Below are positions 53,973 through 61,921 of a stretch of 64,000 nucleotides of DNA, piece after piece. Origin of the DNA: Desulfovibrionaceae bacterium (GTDB lineage Bacteria > Desulfobacterota > Desulfovibrionia > Desulfovibrionales > Desulfovibrionaceae); contig JAFGBU010000017.1 in assembly GCA_016932995.1 (NCBI GenBank), positions 28,337 through 92,336 on the forward strand, written 5' to 3'. A program made the translations under genes and the position numbers. The notes under the pieces were generated by a model. That model was not told where the DNA came from. It saw nothing but the letters and a program-made list of their open reading frames with translations, and did not search any database. The first letter of the stretch is position 1. Each line of letters starts with the position of its first letter.

Positions 53973-54575
53973 CTATGCGGACAGGGCGCTGACCTCCTCG
54001 AAGAGAAAGTGGTCGACCAGGTGGCAGAGCGCGTGCCCGGCGGCGATGTGTATCTCCTGGATGATCGCGGTGTCCTTGGCCGGGGCCTGGATGAGGTAGT
54101 CGCACAGATGGGCCATCTCGCCGCCCTGCCTGCCGGTCATGCCCACGGTGGTCAGGCCGCGCTGCCTGGCCTCGCGCAGGGCCTTGAGCACGTTCACGCT
54201 GGCCCCGGAGGTGGAGATGCCGACCAGCAGGTCGTTCTCCTGGCCAAGGGCCCGGACCTGCTTCTCGAATATCTGGTCGAAACCGTAGTCATTGCCGATC
54301 GAGGTCAAGATCGAGGAGTCCGTGGTCAGGGCGATGCACGGCAGGGGCGGGCGTTCGAGCCTGAACCGGTTGACGAACTCCGCGGCCAGGTGCTGGCTGT
54401 CGGCCGCGCTGCCGCCGTTGCCGCAGAACAGTATCTTGTTCCCGTTGGCCAGGCACAGGGCCATGACCTTGCCCAGGGAGACCAGGAACTCGGCGTTTTC
54501 CTCGAAGAACGCCTTTCTGGCCTCCAGCCCCTGCCTGGCGTGGTCCAGGACTTTTTTCACCGCGGCCTCTGACAT
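53973..54575 (-). CDS. gmhA: Sedoheptulose 7-phosphate isomerase (GmhA)
   Basis: First step of heptose synthesis for lipopolysaccharide. 200 residues, a SIS-domain protein. GNKILFCGNGGSAADSQHLAAEFVNRF (substrate and Zn region), ALTTDSSILTSIGNDYGFDQIFEKQV, and ISTSGASVNVLKAL. The C-terminal HIAAGHALCHLVDHFLF supplies the metal ligands. Convergent with znuB. Confidence 0.94.
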   Translation of the reverse strand: MSEAAVKKVLDHARQGLEARKAFFEENAEFLVSLGKVMALCLANGNKILFCGNGGSAADSQHLAAEFVNRFRLERPPLPCIALTTDSSILTSIGNDYGFDQIFEKQVRALGQENDLLVGISTSGASVNVLKALREARQRGLTTVGMTGRQGGEMAHLCDYLIQAPAKDTAIIQEIHIAAGHALCHLVDHFLFEEVSALSA

Positions 54576-54649
54576 CTCTGCCTCCTTGCAATGCTTTCAA
54601 CTAACATCTAAACAAGACGACGTTAAGCAACAAGATGTCGGGGGCAGCC

Positions 54650-55534
54650 ATGGAAGCGCCGTCTGGAACCACGGCCCGTCTTTTGATCACCTGCGCGGAC
54701 CAGCCCGGGATAGTCGCCTCGGTGTCCGGATTTCTGTTCTCCTTTGGCGCGAACATCATCGACTTCGACCAGCACTCCTCGGACCCGGAGGGCGGCAAGT
54801 TCTTCATGCGCCTGGAGTTCTACATGCCCGAGCTGAACGGCCGGCTGGCCGGGATAAGGGACGAGTTTCAGAAAAAGGTGGCCGGGCCGTTCGGCATGGC
54901 CTGGAGCCTGACCCCGGCCTGGATCGACAAGAAGGCCGCCCTTCTGGTCTCCAGGCACGACCACGTGCTGCTCGACCTGCTCTGGAGGTGGAAGCGCGGG
55001 GAGCTGGCCATGGAGGTGACCATGGTCGTCAGCAACCACCTGGACCTCAAAGACGAGGTCGAGTCCTTCGGGGTCAGGTTTCTGCACCTGCCCTTTGACT
55101 CCGGGATGTCCGCCGAACAAAAGGCCCGCTTTGAGCAGGACCTGGCCGACCATTTGCAAGGCAACGCGGACTTCGTGGTCCTTGCGCGCTACATGCAGAT
55201 CATCCCGCCGCGGGTGGTCGGGCTCTATCCCGACAGGATCATCAACATACACCACTCGTTTCTGCCCGCCTTCGTGGGCTCGGACCCCTACCGCCGGGCC
55301 GCGGACCGGGGCGTCAAGCTCATCGGGGCCACGGCGCACTACGTCACCGAGCGGCTCGACCAGGGGCCGATAATAGAGCAGGACGTGATCCGGGTCTCGC
55401 ATCGGAACAACGTCCAGGACCTGAAGGTCCTGGGCCGGGACATCGAAAGGCAGGTCATGGCCCGGGCGGTCAAGTGGCACCTGGACGACAGGATCATCGT
55501 GGACCGGAACAAGACCATCGTGTTCAACAAGTGA
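54650..55534 (+). CDS. purU: Formyltetrahydrofolate deformylase
   Basis: Hydrolyses 10-formyl-THF to formate and THF. 294 residues. N-terminal ACT domain (about 5-85, LLITCADQPGIVASVSGFLF), which in the E. coli enzyme senses Met and Gly. The C-terminal formyltransferase domain has FVVLARYMQIIPPRVV, the catalytic INIHHSFLPAF and LDQGPIIEQDVIRV with the Asp. The ATG at 54650 is used because GGGGGC precedes it; an in-frame ATG at 54635 is possible. Confidence 0.93.
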   Translation: MEAPSGTTARLLITCADQPGIVASVSGFLFSFGANIIDFDQHSSDPEGGKFFMRLEFYMPELNGRLAGIRDEFQKKVAGPFGMAWSLTPAWIDKKAALLVSRHDHVLLDLLWRWKRGELAMEVTMVVSNHLDLKDEVESFGVRFLHLPFDSGMSAEQKARFEQDLADHLQGNADFVVLARYMQIIPPRVVGLYPDRIINIHHSFLPAFVGSDPYRRAADRGVKLIGATAHYVTERLDQGPIIEQDVIRVSHRNNVQDLKVLGRDIERQVMARAVKWHLDDRIIVDRNKTIVFNK

Positions 55535-55545
55535 GCCGGGTTGGA

Positions 55546-56463
55546 TCATTGTCTGTCTGATGCGCCGCGGACGTATCTGGCGATCTGCGCGTCGCGGCGA
55601 AGCATGCATTTGTAATTTTCACCGTGTGTTTTTATTATTTTTGAAAGATAGCTCATGTTTTTTGAGATGTATTCCAGGTACGGGTCGTGGTCCATGCCGT
55701 GCCGCTCGCGGAAATGATATTTCATGTAGCTTATGGCGTCCTCCAGGTAGTATTTCAACCTGAAGTCCATGTATCTTTTGAATCGGGCGGTCTTCTTGGC
55801 CAGGTCGAACTCGCTGCTGAAGCCGGTGACCCCGCCCTCCTCGAACTCCTTGTACAGGTTGGGCAGTTTTTCCAGGTACAGCTCGTCGGCCAACTGGGCG
55901 ATGATGTCCGCCGTGGCCACTATGGCCCCGATGGTCCTGACCTCGGGGCCTGAGAAGGCGATGTCCACCGGCTCGATGTCCAGGTCCGTGGCCCGGATGA
56001 CGCAGCCGCAGTCCGAGGCCTCCCGGTCATCGAAGCCGTGCCCGGCGAACAGGTCCCTGAGCAGGTCTATGCTCCTCTGGACGTGGGTCAGGGTGTACTT
56101 CGCGCCGCTGCCCTTGATGTCCGAGATGGTCTGGATGTAGCCGATGTCGTGGAGCAGGGCGCTTGCCAGGCCGATGAACACCAGGCGGTCGCTCAGGGCC
56201 TGTTTGCCCACATGGCAGCCGTGCAGGAGCCGCGCGGCCGCGAGCGTCGTGGACAGGGTGTGGTCCAGGTTGTGATACGAGGTGTTGCTGGCCTTGTATC
56301 CCGGGTACTGGCCGCTGAACAGCCTGACCACGTCCTCGAAGATCAGCGAGTATGGACGGAAGTCGAAATCGGGGTTAATCATCTTGACAGTGGTTTGGAC
56401 CTCGCGGTCCAATTCGCCGATGGTCTTGATGTGCAGGTTGAGCGCCCTGAGATTCTGGTTCAT
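55546..56463 (-). CDS. HD-domain phosphohydrolase-like protein
   Basis: 305 residues. HD motif residues in TSYHNLDHTLSTTLAA (His about 67 and 70), ALLHDIGYIQT (His-Asp), and VIRATDLDIEP further on. The pattern H-x-H ... HD ... D resembles the catalytic domain of cyclic-nucleotide phosphodiesterases, but no GYP motif is present. The substrate is unknown. The ATG at 56463 is chosen over a TTG two codons earlier. Convergent with purU. Confidence 0.75.
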   Translation of the reverse strand: MNQNLRALNLHIKTIGELDREVQTTVKMINPDFDFRPYSLIFEDVVRLFSGQYPGYKASNTSYHNLDHTLSTTLAAARLLHGCHVGKQALSDRLVFIGLASALLHDIGYIQTISDIKGSGAKYTLTHVQRSIDLLRDLFAGHGFDDREASDCGCVIRATDLDIEPVDIAFSGPEVRTIGAIVATADIIAQLADELYLEKLPNLYKEFEEGGVTGFSSEFDLAKKTARFKRYMDFRLKYYLEDAISYMKYHFRERHGMDHDPYLEYISKNMSYLSKIIKTHGENYKCMLRRDAQIARYVRGASDRQ

Positions 56464-56535
56464 GTCCAAAGCAGCCTTTTGTGATTGTTGATTCTCAAGA
56501 CCTGCTCAACAAGTTTGTTGCTCAAGAGAATATCT

Positions 56536-56847
56536 ATGATCCGGTGCACGAAATGCGGGACTCAGAACAACGACGACGATCGTTTCTGCTGCAAGTGCGG
56601 CCAAAAGCTCCAATCCGAAAGAAGGCCCCCAAGCTCAAAACAAGCGGGCGAGGTCCGGTTTCTTGAGAAGCTCAGCATCGTCAATCTGCTTGCCGGCCGG
56701 GCGATGCTCAAAAAATGCCTGGAGACGTGGATATATTGCCTGGCGGTCCTGTTCGCGGCCCTGTACAGCGTGTTTTCGCGTAGTTGGCTTCCCCTGGTCC
56801 TGGGCGTCGCGGTCGTGGGCCTTGTGGCCTGGCTGAGGAAGATTTGA
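56536..56847 (+). CDS. Zinc-ribbon membrane protein of unknown function
   Basis: 103 residues. N-terminal zinc ribbon IRCTKCGTQNNDDDRFCCKCGQKL (CxxC-x10-CxxC pattern), a basic linker, then two hydrophobic helices close to the C-terminus (CLAVLFAALYSVF and LPLVLGVAVVGLVAWL). The ATG at 56536 has AAGAG upstream; an in-frame start at 56485 adds residues before the ribbon. Convergent with the secreted protein gene (3-base gap). Confidence 0.72.
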   Translation: MIRCTKCGTQNNDDDRFCCKCGQKLQSERRPPSSKQAGEVRFLEKLSIVNLLAGRAMLKKCLETWIYCLAVLFAALYSVFSRSWLPLVLGVAVVGLVAWLRKI

Positions 56848-56850
56848 CGC

Positions 56851-57363
56851 CTACTTGGCCGGCTTGGTGGCGTTGGCGTCCTTGCCGAACACGCTCTTCA
56901 GGTCCTCGTCGAGCAGGGCCGGGATGGTCCTGGACCAGAACTTCTCCTCCTCCACGTCCTCCTTTTTCCTGACCGCGCAGCAGATGATGTCGTTCTTGTT
57001 CGGGCATTCGGGCACCTCAAGGGCCACGATGCCGCAGCGCGAGTTCTTGTCGAACACGTAGGGTATGGTCCTGGTTATGGGCGTGGCGGCCCTGCCCCGG
57101 ACCTGGATGTTCTGCTCGGACACGTAGCAATAGAACCTGGTCGGCTTGCTGGCGTAGAACACGCTGAACCCGTAAGTCCCGTCGGCCATCCTGCCGATGT
57201 ACTCGATCTCCTCGATGTCCTTGCACAGCAGCCGGCCGATCACGTGCCGGCACAGGCAGAGGTTCATGTCCTCCGGGCCCATGGCCCGGGACCCGGTCGC
57301 CAGCCACGCCGAGACGAGCAGGGCCGCCAGTATCGGAAGCGCGAATCTGCGTGTCTTGTTCAA
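56851..57363 (-). CDS. Secreted Cys-rich protein of unknown function
   Basis: 170 residues if it starts at the TTG at 57363, which has GGGGGGAAAAG upstream. A signal peptide follows (RRFALPILAALLVSAWLATGSRA). The mature part has paired Cys (LCLCRHVIGRLLCKD, ECPNKNDIICCAV) and no recognised fold; disulfides are likely. A longer in-frame extension to 57477 is rejected because it would bury the signal. Confidence 0.7.
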   Translation of the reverse strand: MNKTRRFALPILAALLVSAWLATGSRAMGPEDMNLCLCRHVIGRLLCKDIEEIEYIGRMADGTYGFSVFYASKPTRFYCYVSEQNIQVRGRAATPITRTIPYVFDKNSRCGIVALEVPECPNKNDIICCAVRKKEDVEEEKFWSRTIPALLDEDLKSVFGKDANATKPAK

Positions 57364-57473
57364 CTTTTCCCCCCGGAGATGGCCGACGGGACCGAGTTTA
57401 AGCCTCTTGGTTCGGGTTTGTAAAGAAACACCGCCCGGCCGGTCCCGTCTGTTCCGTCCCCTCCGGCCCGGGC

Positions 57474-58421
57474 TCAACCCAGGGCCTCTTTCAAGAATGA
57501 TTCCAAGGCCGCGAGCTGCCGGGCCAGGGAGTAGTTTTTTTCCACGAAGGCCCTGAGCTCGCGGGGCGTAGGCCCCTCACCCAGGAGTATCTCGGCGCAG
57601 CGCTCCACGGTCTCGAAGACCAGGTCTGCGGGGTACAGGGTCCTGGCGCCCGGGAAGTTGTGCACCGCCGGCCTGACGCCCCGGGCCATGGCCTCGGCCA
57701 CGTTGTAGGCGAAGGACTCCCTGATGCTGCACGAGATCAGGGCGTCCTTGTCCGAGAGCCAGGCGGCCACGTCCTCGACCTGGCCGTGGAACCGGACCCG
57801 GTCCTCCAGGCCCAGGGCCGCGATCATGTGGTGCAGGTACACGGCCAGCTCCATGCGCTCCAGGTCGCCGCCCTCGTAGCGCCCGGCCAGATGCAGGCTC
57901 AGGTCCGGCGCGGCCTTGGCCGCGGCCGCGAAGCACTGCAGGACCAGGGGCAGGTTCTTGGTGTGCCGCAGGGCCCCGACAAATGCGACCTTGCCGCTCC
58001 GCTGCCGCTTTCGGCCGGGCCCGAAGCGTTCGAGGTCCACGCCGTTGGGCAGGACGCTGATCCGGACCCGCTCGGCCAGGTCCGGGACCTGGATCTTGAC
58101 TATCTCGGCCACGTGGGCCGCGACCACGGCCAGGCGGTCCACGTTCTCCCAGGCCACCTGGCCGGGCCAGGCCGTGTAGGCCTCGAAGCTGTGCAGGCGC
58201 ATGACCAGCCTGCCGCGCCTGGGCAGCCTGGAGGCCTGGGCGGCCAGGTCCTGGACCCATTCGACCCAGGCCAGATCCGCCCAGTCAAGGGCCCGGGCCA
58301 GCTCGTCCGGGCCGGGCGCGTCGAACCTCCGGACCTCGTGGCGCTCGTTCAGCCAGTCGTATATGGGCCCCAGGAACTTGTCGTTTCCGCCCTGGACCAG
58401 GATTGCGACGCGTTTGGACAT
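57474..58421 (-). CDS. Glycosyltransferase, family 4-like
   Basis: 315 residues, GT-B fold. LVMRLHSFEAYTAW, VLPNGVDLERFGPG, VAFVGALRHTKNLPLVLQCF, SLHLAGRYEGGDL, VRFHGQVEDVAAWL and the donor-site CSIRESFAYNVAEAMARGVRPAVHNFPGA with the EX7E-like acid pair. It probably adds a sugar to a cell-surface glycan. Divergent from the family 2 gene. Confidence 0.88.
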   Translation of the reverse strand: MSKRVAILVQGGNDKFLGPIYDWLNERHEVRRFDAPGPDELARALDWADLAWVEWVQDLAAQASRLPRRGRLVMRLHSFEAYTAWPGQVAWENVDRLAVVAAHVAEIVKIQVPDLAERVRISVLPNGVDLERFGPGRKRQRSGKVAFVGALRHTKNLPLVLQCFAAAAKAAPDLSLHLAGRYEGGDLERMELAVYLHHMIAALGLEDRVRFHGQVEDVAAWLSDKDALISCSIRESFAYNVAEAMARGVRPAVHNFPGARTLYPADLVFETVERCAEILLGEGPTPRELRAFVEKNYSLARQLAALESFLKEALG

Positions 58422-58509
58422 GAAAATTGCATATAAAATAATGGGCCGCCGAGGTCAAAGCGGCCTTTTTTCGCCCCAACCCCGAACCCCGGACCCGTGG
58501 ACACCCGGC

Positions 58510-59649
58510 ATGAGTGACCCCGCCATTTCCCTGTGCACCTACACCTACAACGACGCGGCCTTTGCCCGGGGCCTGGTCGAGAGCGTCAAGGAATGGACGC
58601 TCCGGCCGGACGAATTGGTCATTGTTGACGACGGCTCGATCCCGCCCTTTGAGGCCCAAGGCCTGCCCGCATCGGCCCGGATCATACGCCTTGAGCCCAA
58701 CCGGGGCATCACCCGGGCCAAGCGCAGCGGCCTGTGCGCGGCGCGGGGCGAGTACATCATGTCCATGGACTGCGACACCCGCGTGGCCCCGGACTGGCTG
58801 GAGCTGAACCTGGCGCACGTCCAGAGGCCCGGGATCGGGCTGGTGGGCGGGGCCCTCTTGTACGCCTCGGGCCGGGACCTGGTTTCGAGGTATTTGTCCC
58901 GGTTCGGGGACAACCACAACCTGCGCCACGTGGGCGAGGTGGACTTCATCCCGGGCAACGCCTTTTTGCTGCGCCGCGCGGTCTGGGAGGAGATCGGCGG
59001 GTTCGGCGGCTACCGGGAGACCAACTGCCAGGACCACGCCCTGTGCAGGCGGATGACCGGGTTCGGGTACAAGCTTTTTTCCAACGCCCGGGCCCGGGCC
59101 TGGCAGCTGCGCAGGATTCCCAGGACGACCCTGTGCAAGCGGGTCTGGAAGTGGTGCCACAAGGCGGTCAAGGCCGACATGCCCGGGGGCGGGCGCCTGG
59201 TCCCCTATCTGTTCGAGGTCCTGGCCAGGCCCATGATCTCGCGCTTCGAGGACGCCGTGGACCTTGGCGAGCCTTTGTTCATCTATGTGGAGCTGTTGTA
59301 CCTGGCGCACACGGTCCTGGACTGCCTGGACCACGGCCTGGCCCGGGGCCTGGCCACGGCCGGGGTCAGGGACGGGTTCTGCGCCCGGGTCCAGGGGGTT
59401 TTTTCCGCCTCTCCCAGGCTGTGGGCCGTGTTTCTGGCCGATCTTGCGCGCATCGGCCGGGCCTGGCCGGAGTCCTTGGAGCCGGACACCGGGCCCTGGG
59501 AGGACTTTTTCATGTTCGAGCCCCTGCTCAGGGACTCGGGCCTTCTGGCCTGGCTGGACTGCGAGGGCGCGCGCCAGCTGCTTGTGGAGGACGGCCGGGC
59601 CGACTACCACTTCTCGTCCTACGCCCAGGCGACCTTCGAGGTCGACTAG
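58510..59649 (+). CDS. Glycosyltransferase, family 2-like
   Basis: 379 residues, GT-A fold. ISLCTYTYNDAAFARGLVESV, VIVDDGSIPPF, EPNRGITRAKRSG, MSMDCDTRVAPDWLE (DxD-like metal motif) and FIPGNAFLLRRAVWEEIGGFGGYRETNCQDHALCRRM (acceptor and catalytic region). The C-terminal 150 residues are not typical of the fold and carry no clear membrane helix. The ATG at 58510 follows a GGCATG context with a weak ribosome site. Confidence 0.88.
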   Translation: MSDPAISLCTYTYNDAAFARGLVESVKEWTLRPDELVIVDDGSIPPFEAQGLPASARIIRLEPNRGITRAKRSGLCAARGEYIMSMDCDTRVAPDWLELNLAHVQRPGIGLVGGALLYASGRDLVSRYLSRFGDNHNLRHVGEVDFIPGNAFLLRRAVWEEIGGFGGYRETNCQDHALCRRMTGFGYKLFSNARARAWQLRRIPRTTLCKRVWKWCHKAVKADMPGGGRLVPYLFEVLARPMISRFEDAVDLGEPLFIYVELLYLAHTVLDCLDHGLARGLATAGVRDGFCARVQGVFSASPRLWAVFLADLARIGRAWPESLEPDTGPWEDFFMFEPLLRDSGLLAWLDCEGARQLLVEDGRADYHFSSYAQATFEVD

Positions 59650-59669
59650 GCCGCGGGGCCTGACCCCCC

Positions 59670-60773
59670 TCAATACAGGGGATATATGCCCCGGGCGGTC
59701 TGTTTTTGCATCTTTGGCAGGACCCTGGTCTTTACGTACTCGGCGATGATCCGGCAGCCCTTGGCGTTGGGGTGGCCGTCGCGCGAGTCCTGGGGGAAGA
59801 TGCGCGAGCCGATGTAGTGTCTGAGGTGCTCGGAGAGGTCAAAGGCCGCAATCCCCAAATTTTCGCAGGCCCCGGCCAGCCTGGCCAGGGTCTCTTGCTC
59901 GGCCCGGCCCAATCGGACGAGCGTCTCCCGGTCCCTGACCCGGGCCTCGGAGAGCCGGGTGTAGACCAGGTACTCGCGGGTCGGCACGAGCAGCGCGCTC
60001 AGGCCGAAGCCGTAGTTCCGGGACAGGGCGCCCAGGTGCGAAAGGGCCCTTTCCGCGATCTTGAACCCGGCGCATATGGCCGGCTGGGCCTGGTCCTGGA
60101 CCGCGAGCCTGAAGTTCTCGGTCAGGTAGAAGCGCGAGGCCTCGATCTCGGCCAGGCCGCAGTCCGGGACCCCGGCCCTGGACATCTCGGCCAGGACCTC
60201 GGCCTGGCCGGCTTCGGGCGCGGCCTCGAATGCCCGGTCCACGGCCCGGTCCGAGGCCTGCTTGACGGACAGGTCCGGAAAGGCCAAATCCTCGAAAGCC
60301 GGGTCCCAGAAGGACCCGGCCAGCCGCGCGGTCGAGCGCCTGGCGCACAAAAAGGACTCGTAGATGTCGTTTCCCGCGTACAGGGCCACGATCACCTGGT
60401 CCGGGGCCAGGCCCAGAAGCTCGTCGGTGATCATGGCGTACTGGACCGCGCCCCAGCCCTCCATGGCCGCGTTGTACACCCCGCCCTCAAGTCCGGCGGC
60501 CAAAAGAAACGGCCAGCACTGCTCGGCGCGCACGCACGCGCCGTAGACCTGGGAGTCGCCCACGACCAGAAGCGGCGCGCGCCTGGGAACCGAGCGGTTC
60601 CTGAAGCCCAATTGGTCGTGCTCCGGGAACTCGGGGTTGCCGCGGAGCAGAAACTCGGGGTCCTTGACGTGCCTGGGGATGTCCCGGGGGTCCTGGCCCC
60701 GGGCCGCGGTCTTCATGAAAGTGCTAAGGATTTCAAGCTGTTTTATCTTGGCCAAGGCCTTGTGGCGCAGCAT
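59670..60773 (-). CDS. SGNH/GDSL hydrolase-like protein
   Basis: 367 residues. Block I Ser in LLVVGDSQVYGACV (GDS), block III Asn in YAGNDIYESF (GND), and the Asp-His pair in SRDGHPNAKGCRII. This is the standard SGNH esterase set. No signal peptide is visible from the ATG at 60773, which has GGGAGCGG upstream. Members de-acetylate or trim glycans; its position beside two glycosyltransferases suggests polysaccharide modification. Confidence 0.83.
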   Translation of the reverse strand: MLRHKALAKIKQLEILSTFMKTAARGQDPRDIPRHVKDPEFLLRGNPEFPEHDQLGFRNRSVPRRAPLLVVGDSQVYGACVRAEQCWPFLLAAGLEGGVYNAAMEGWGAVQYAMITDELLGLAPDQVIVALYAGNDIYESFLCARRSTARLAGSFWDPAFEDLAFPDLSVKQASDRAVDRAFEAAPEAGQAEVLAEMSRAGVPDCGLAEIEASRFYLTENFRLAVQDQAQPAICAGFKIAERALSHLGALSRNYGFGLSALLVPTREYLVYTRLSEARVRDRETLVRLGRAEQETLARLAGACENLGIAAFDLSEHLRHYIGSRIFPQDSRDGHPNAKGCRIIAEYVKTRVLPKMQKQTARGIYPLY

Positions 60774-61213
60774 GTCCGCTCCCGGGGCTTGGGCCCGGCC
60801 CGCTGGCCGAGCAGCGGGCGGCGTTGAAAATGGGAAAAAATGGCCGCCTGGAAAATGAAGCAAAACATGTGCCCGGGCCTGGCGCACCAGGGGCGTTTTC
60901 GGACAACTTGTTGTTTTGAAAGCAGATGTTTTTCAGGGCAAGGATAATTAACCGCTTGACAGGGAGGAAAAAACTTCTAAACTTTGTCTAGAAAAAGCCC
61001 AGTATTTCCGGTCGAATTTTGTCTTTAGCCATTGTGGAAAAAAATTAATTTTTTGTCTAGTCGCCGTTAATCGTCCGTAATCAAAATCTGGGCCCAACAT
61101 GCTTTATTGTTTAACAAAAAGCCCATGTACACAGCCCGGCAATTGGGTTATCTTGCGGCCAGTTTTTTTGAGCGGACCTGAAACCGGCCCTGGGCAGGGG
61201 CGTTTGCGGAGGC
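60774..61213 (+). promoter_or_regulatory. Control region of nrdG-nrdD
   Basis: 440 bases without a gene and AT-rich between 60940 and 61120. TTTGTCTAG occurs at 60983-60991 and 61052-61060, with a related TTTTGTCTTTAG at 61017. TTGTTTAACAA, a near-palindrome, lies near 61110. No NrdR box, FNR site or cobalamin riboswitch was recognised. Confidence 0.45.
60956..60983 (+). promoter_or_regulatory. Possible promoter of nrdG-nrdD
   Basis: TTGACA (60956-60961), a 16-base spacer, and TAAACT (60978-60983). It would give a leader of about 225 bases that holds the TTTGTCT repeats. Confidence 0.45.
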
Positions 61214-61216
61214 GTG

Positions 61217-61921
61217 GTGGCGGCAGGCGGCGAGATATGGAGCTACGTCCGGGGGCTTGAGCGCTTCAGCCTCTGCGACTGGCCCGGCAGGACCTGCGCC
61301 GTGGTCTTTGTCGGCGGCTGCAACCTGCGCTGCCCGACCTGTCACAACTTCGAGCTCGCCTGGCACATGGAGCGCGCCCCCCGGGTCCCGGACTGGAAGC
61401 TGAAGATATTTCTGGCCGAGCGCGTGCACTGGCTGGAGGGGGTGACCGTGACCGGCGGCGAGCCCACCGCGGCCCCGGGCATAGCCGAGCTGCTCTGGGA
61501 GATCCACAGGCTGGGCTTTCCGGTCAAGCTGGACACCAACGGCATGCGGCCGGACGTGGTCGAGGACCTCCTGTCCCAGGACCTGGTCGACGTCTTTGCC
61601 GTGGACGTCAAGGGCCGGTTCGAGATGTATCCGGAGATCACCGGCCACGGGGTGACCGAGGCCCGGGCCAGGGTCTGCCTGGAGCGCGTCTTCACCCTGG
61701 CCGAGGCCGCGCCGGACAGGTTCTTTTTCCGCCAGACCAGGATCCCGGTTTTGTCCGACCAGGACGTCGAGACCTGCCGGGGCTATTTGCCCCCGGGCTT
61801 CTCACTGACCATGCAGAATTACGTACCCCCCAGGAGGACGACCAATGCCGACGCAGATCATGAAGAGGGACGGCCGTTTGGAGACCTGGTCCACGGAGCG
61901 CATAGCCCAGGCCATTTTTAA
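61217..61921 (+). CDS. nrdG: Anaerobic ribonucleotide reductase activating protein
   Basis: 234 residues. Radical SAM motif GGCNLRCPTCHNFEL (CxxxCxxC, about 33-42), GVTVTGGEPTAAP, and KLDTNGMRPDVVEDLL. It makes the glycyl radical in NrdD. Either of two GTG codons (61214, 61217) could be the start; 61217 is spaced better from GGAGG. The natural end of the family lies near PPGFSLTMQNYVPPR. The last 25 residues overlap the nrdD start. Confidence 0.92.
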   Translation: MAAGGEIWSYVRGLERFSLCDWPGRTCAVVFVGGCNLRCPTCHNFELAWHMERAPRVPDWKLKIFLAERVHWLEGVTVTGGEPTAAPGIAELLWEIHRLGFPVKLDTNGMRPDVVEDLLSQDLVDVFAVDVKGRFEMYPEITGHGVTEARARVCLERVFTLAEAAPDRFFFRQTRIPVLSDQDVETCRGYLPPGFSLTMQNYVPPRRTTNADADHEEGRPFGDLVHGAHSPGHF

